A stretch of 64,000 bases of DNA, taken from contig NZ_CM001437.1 of the NCBI RefSeq assembly GCF_000243275.1, positions 2,833,650 through 2,897,649 on the forward strand, read 5' to 3'. The notes beneath the pieces are model-generated. The model made no database searches, was not told where the DNA came from, and saw nothing but the letters and a program-made list of their open reading frames with translations. This stretch comes from Myroides odoratus DSM 2801. GTDB taxonomy: Bacteria > Bacteroidota > Bacteroidia > Flavobacteriales > Flavobacteriaceae. Position 1 is the stretch's first letter, and the number at the start of each line of letters is the position of its first letter. This document shows, one piece after another, positions 62,732 to 64,000 of the stretch. Position numbers and translations under genes: made by a program.

Positions 62732-63140
62732 GTGCTTTTTTTGAAGAATATTTTTGAAGAATATTTTTGAAGAATATTTTTTCTTTTAGAGAGGGCACAT
62801 GACCATGTGTCCCTACCTATATATATAAGGAGAGCATCAAAAAATAAAAATATCTTTCCCCGCCCGTACGGGCACATGGCAATGCGCCTTTTGCCTGAAG
62901 CATCTTTTTCAAAAGATATTCTTCTTTTATTAGATTCATTTTCCAAAAACGCTCCTTGCAAAAACGCAAAAAAGCGTTTACCTCTATATATACGTACGGG
63001 CACATGGCAATGTGCCCCTTGCTCGAACCATCTTTTTCAAAAGATATTCTTCTTTTATCTGATGCATTCCCCAAAAACGCTCCTTGCAAAAAGGCAAAAA
63101 AGCAAAAAAAAGCAGCATAACACTTTCACAAGATCCTAAT
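62732..63140. repeat. Non-coding spacer with a duplicated 128-bp unit
   Basis: Two direct copies of a 128-bp unit begin with CGTACGGGCACATGGCAATG at 62865 and 62993. Each unit has a GGGCACAT-GGCA-ATGTGCCC-type hairpin (perfect in the second copy), an ATCTTTTtcAAAAGAT inverted repeat and the segment AAAAACGCTCCTTGCAAAAA. A related palindrome (GGGCACATGACCATGTGTCCC minus its ends) is at about 62795, and TTTTTGAAGAATA is tandemly repeated three times at 62748-62780. Reading frames in this part are translations of the repeat and are not genes. Confidence 0.85.
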
Positions 63141-63238
63141 CCATGAAAAAGTCAAAAAAAACTTTGAGTTGTAACGTGTATAATAATAGGGAGTTGCGAT
63201 AATTATTGTAAATACTTTTAAAAAAAGGTTGCGTAAAG

Positions 63239-63269
63239 TTTGGAAGTGGTGAAAAAGGTGCTACTTTTG
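63239..63269 (+). promoter_or_regulatory. rRNA promoter P1
   Basis: -33 TTTG (63239-63242), 19-bp spacer, -7 TACTTTTG (63262-63269). Confidence 0.85.
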
Positions 63270-63353
63270 CATCCGCATTAAACAAGCAGACGTTCATAGA
63301 AAAGCAGTAGAAAAAGACTTGAGATTGGTTCAAAAATATTTTTAAAAATAAAT

Positions 63354-63386
63354 TTGGATAATCGAAATAAAGAGTCTTATCTTTGC
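63354..63386 (+). promoter_or_regulatory. rRNA promoter P2
   Basis: -33 TTTG (63354-63357), 21-bp spacer, -7 TATCTTTG (63379-63386). Confidence 0.85.
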
Positions 63387-63449
63387 AGTCCGCTTCAGTA
63401 AATACTGCGGGTTGGCAAAAAACGAAAGAAAATATTTTTCAAAAAAAGT

Positions 63450-63480
63450 TTTGCTAATTCGAATAAAGTTTTTACTTTTG
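63450..63480 (+). promoter_or_regulatory. rRNA promoter P3
   Basis: -33 TTTG (63450-63453), 19-bp spacer, -7 TACTTTTG (63473-63480). Confidence 0.88.
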
Positions 63481-63540
63481 CGCTCGCTTTGGTAGACAGA
63501 GAATAACGAAAAGAAGGAAAGAAAAAAATCTCAAATTTTT

Positions 63541-63571
63541 TTTGTCAATTCAAAAAAGTTGTTTACTTTTG
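63541..63571 (+). promoter_or_regulatory. rRNA promoter P4
   Basis: -33 TTTG (63541-63544), 19-bp spacer, -7 TACTTTTG (63564-63571). It is followed by GCACTCGCTTCG, closely like the discriminator region after P3 (GCGCTCGCTTTG). Confidence 0.88.
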
Positions 63572-63714
63572 CACTCGCTTCGAAAAACAAGAGTAGGAGA
63601 GAGATTGAAACACGATCATAGACATATTGGACAACAGCATACAAAATAAAGAGAGTAAGGTGATTTTAGGATCACGAATAAACTAGCTAACTTTTTACAA
63701 TATTAAAAATATAC

Positions 63715-64000
63715 GATGAAGAGTTTGATCCTGGCTCAGGATGAACGCTAGCGGCAGGCCTAACACATGCAAGTCGAGGGGTATAGAGAGCTTGCTTTCT
63801 AGAGACCGGCGGATGGGTGAGTAACGCGTATGCAACCTACCTTTTACAGGGGAATAGCCCGGAGAAATTCGGATTAATGCTCCATGGTTTATATGAATGG
63901 CATCGTTTGTATAATAAAGATTTATCGGTAAAAGATGGGCATGCGTATCATTAGCTAGTTGGTGTGGTAACGGCATACCAAGGCTACGATGATTAGGGGT
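63715..64000 (+). rRNA. rrs: 16S ribosomal RNA, 5' part
   Basis: Begins GATGAAGAGTTTGATCCTGG (universal 5' end with the 27F site) and continues with CGGCAGGCCTAACACATGCA, typical of Bacteroidota. The gene is cut by the window end after ~286 of about 1500 bases. The start is set from the usual mature 5' end and may be off by a few bases. Four promoters lie upstream within 480 bp. Confidence 0.97.

Noticed and set aside
62611..63139. Overlapping reading frames of 90-130 codons on both strands upstream of the rRNA operon
   Set aside because: They run through the 128-bp direct repeat and its hairpins, overlap the subtilase gene end, and encode the same repeated peptide twice.
63695..63976. Minus-strand reading frame of 93 codons at the right edge
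   Set aside because: It lies inside the 16S rRNA gene.

Overview
The window is a 64 kb piece of a low-GC Bacteroidota chromosome, most likely family Flavobacteriaceae and close to Myroides. The grounds are the 5' end of a flavobacterial-type 16S rRNA gene at the right edge, many promoters of the Bacteroidota form (-7 TAnnTTTG, -33 TTTG/TTG), two secreted proteins with type IX secretion C-terminal sorting domains, and gene neighbourhoods such as ftsY-lipoprotein-DUF721 and mutL-rhomboid-rhomboid. The exact genus is an inference.

Layout. 1-1.9 kb: ftsY, a lipoprotein and a DUF721 protein. 2-10.7 kb: a nitric-oxide/nitrite module: an Rrf2-type regulator with an NsrR-like cysteine triad, a quinol-type nitric oxide reductase, a RIC/YtfE repair protein, a small membrane protein, then (after an HxlR regulator/MFS pair) the reverse-strand operon nirK (AniA-like with a fused cytochrome c) - NirV-like FGE-fold protein - SCO. 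Three dyads with the same half-site sit upstream of the regulator, norB and nirK and point to one regulon. 11-21 kb: housekeeping genes (ECF sigma factor, glycosyltransferase, murB, recF, TPR protein, ribH, mutL, two rhomboids, EEP-family protein). 21-31 kb: three efflux transporters, two with divergent AraC regulators, plus a GNAT, a DinB-like protein and a dipeptidyl-peptidase III-like lipoprotein, separated by repeat-rich spacers. 31-40 kb: a T9SS-sorted SGNH hydrolase, a DsbA-like protein, a YwqK/MORN lipoprotein, sbcDC and a TonB-like/ExbB/ExbD set.

42.8-53.7 kb, all on the reverse strand: a NfeD/YqiJ-like OB-fold membrane protein, a flotillin, a 1614-residue AAA ATPase, a TPR-like protein and two ankyrin-repeat proteins, in three adjacent transcription units separated by good terminators. 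This is the best candidate for a poorly described system in the window. 54-57 kb: fhs and a complete IS3-family element with programmed frameshift, 25-bp terminal inverted repeats and a 3-bp target duplication, inserted in a GTGAGG/CTCACC repeat spacer. 57.7-62.7 kb: PhnA, Nudix, a hypothetical protein, a dispanin/DUF2752 pair and a T9SS-sorted subtilase. 62.7-64 kb: a duplicated 128-bp non-coding unit and a leader with four tandem, near-consensus rRNA promoters, then the start of 16S rRNA.
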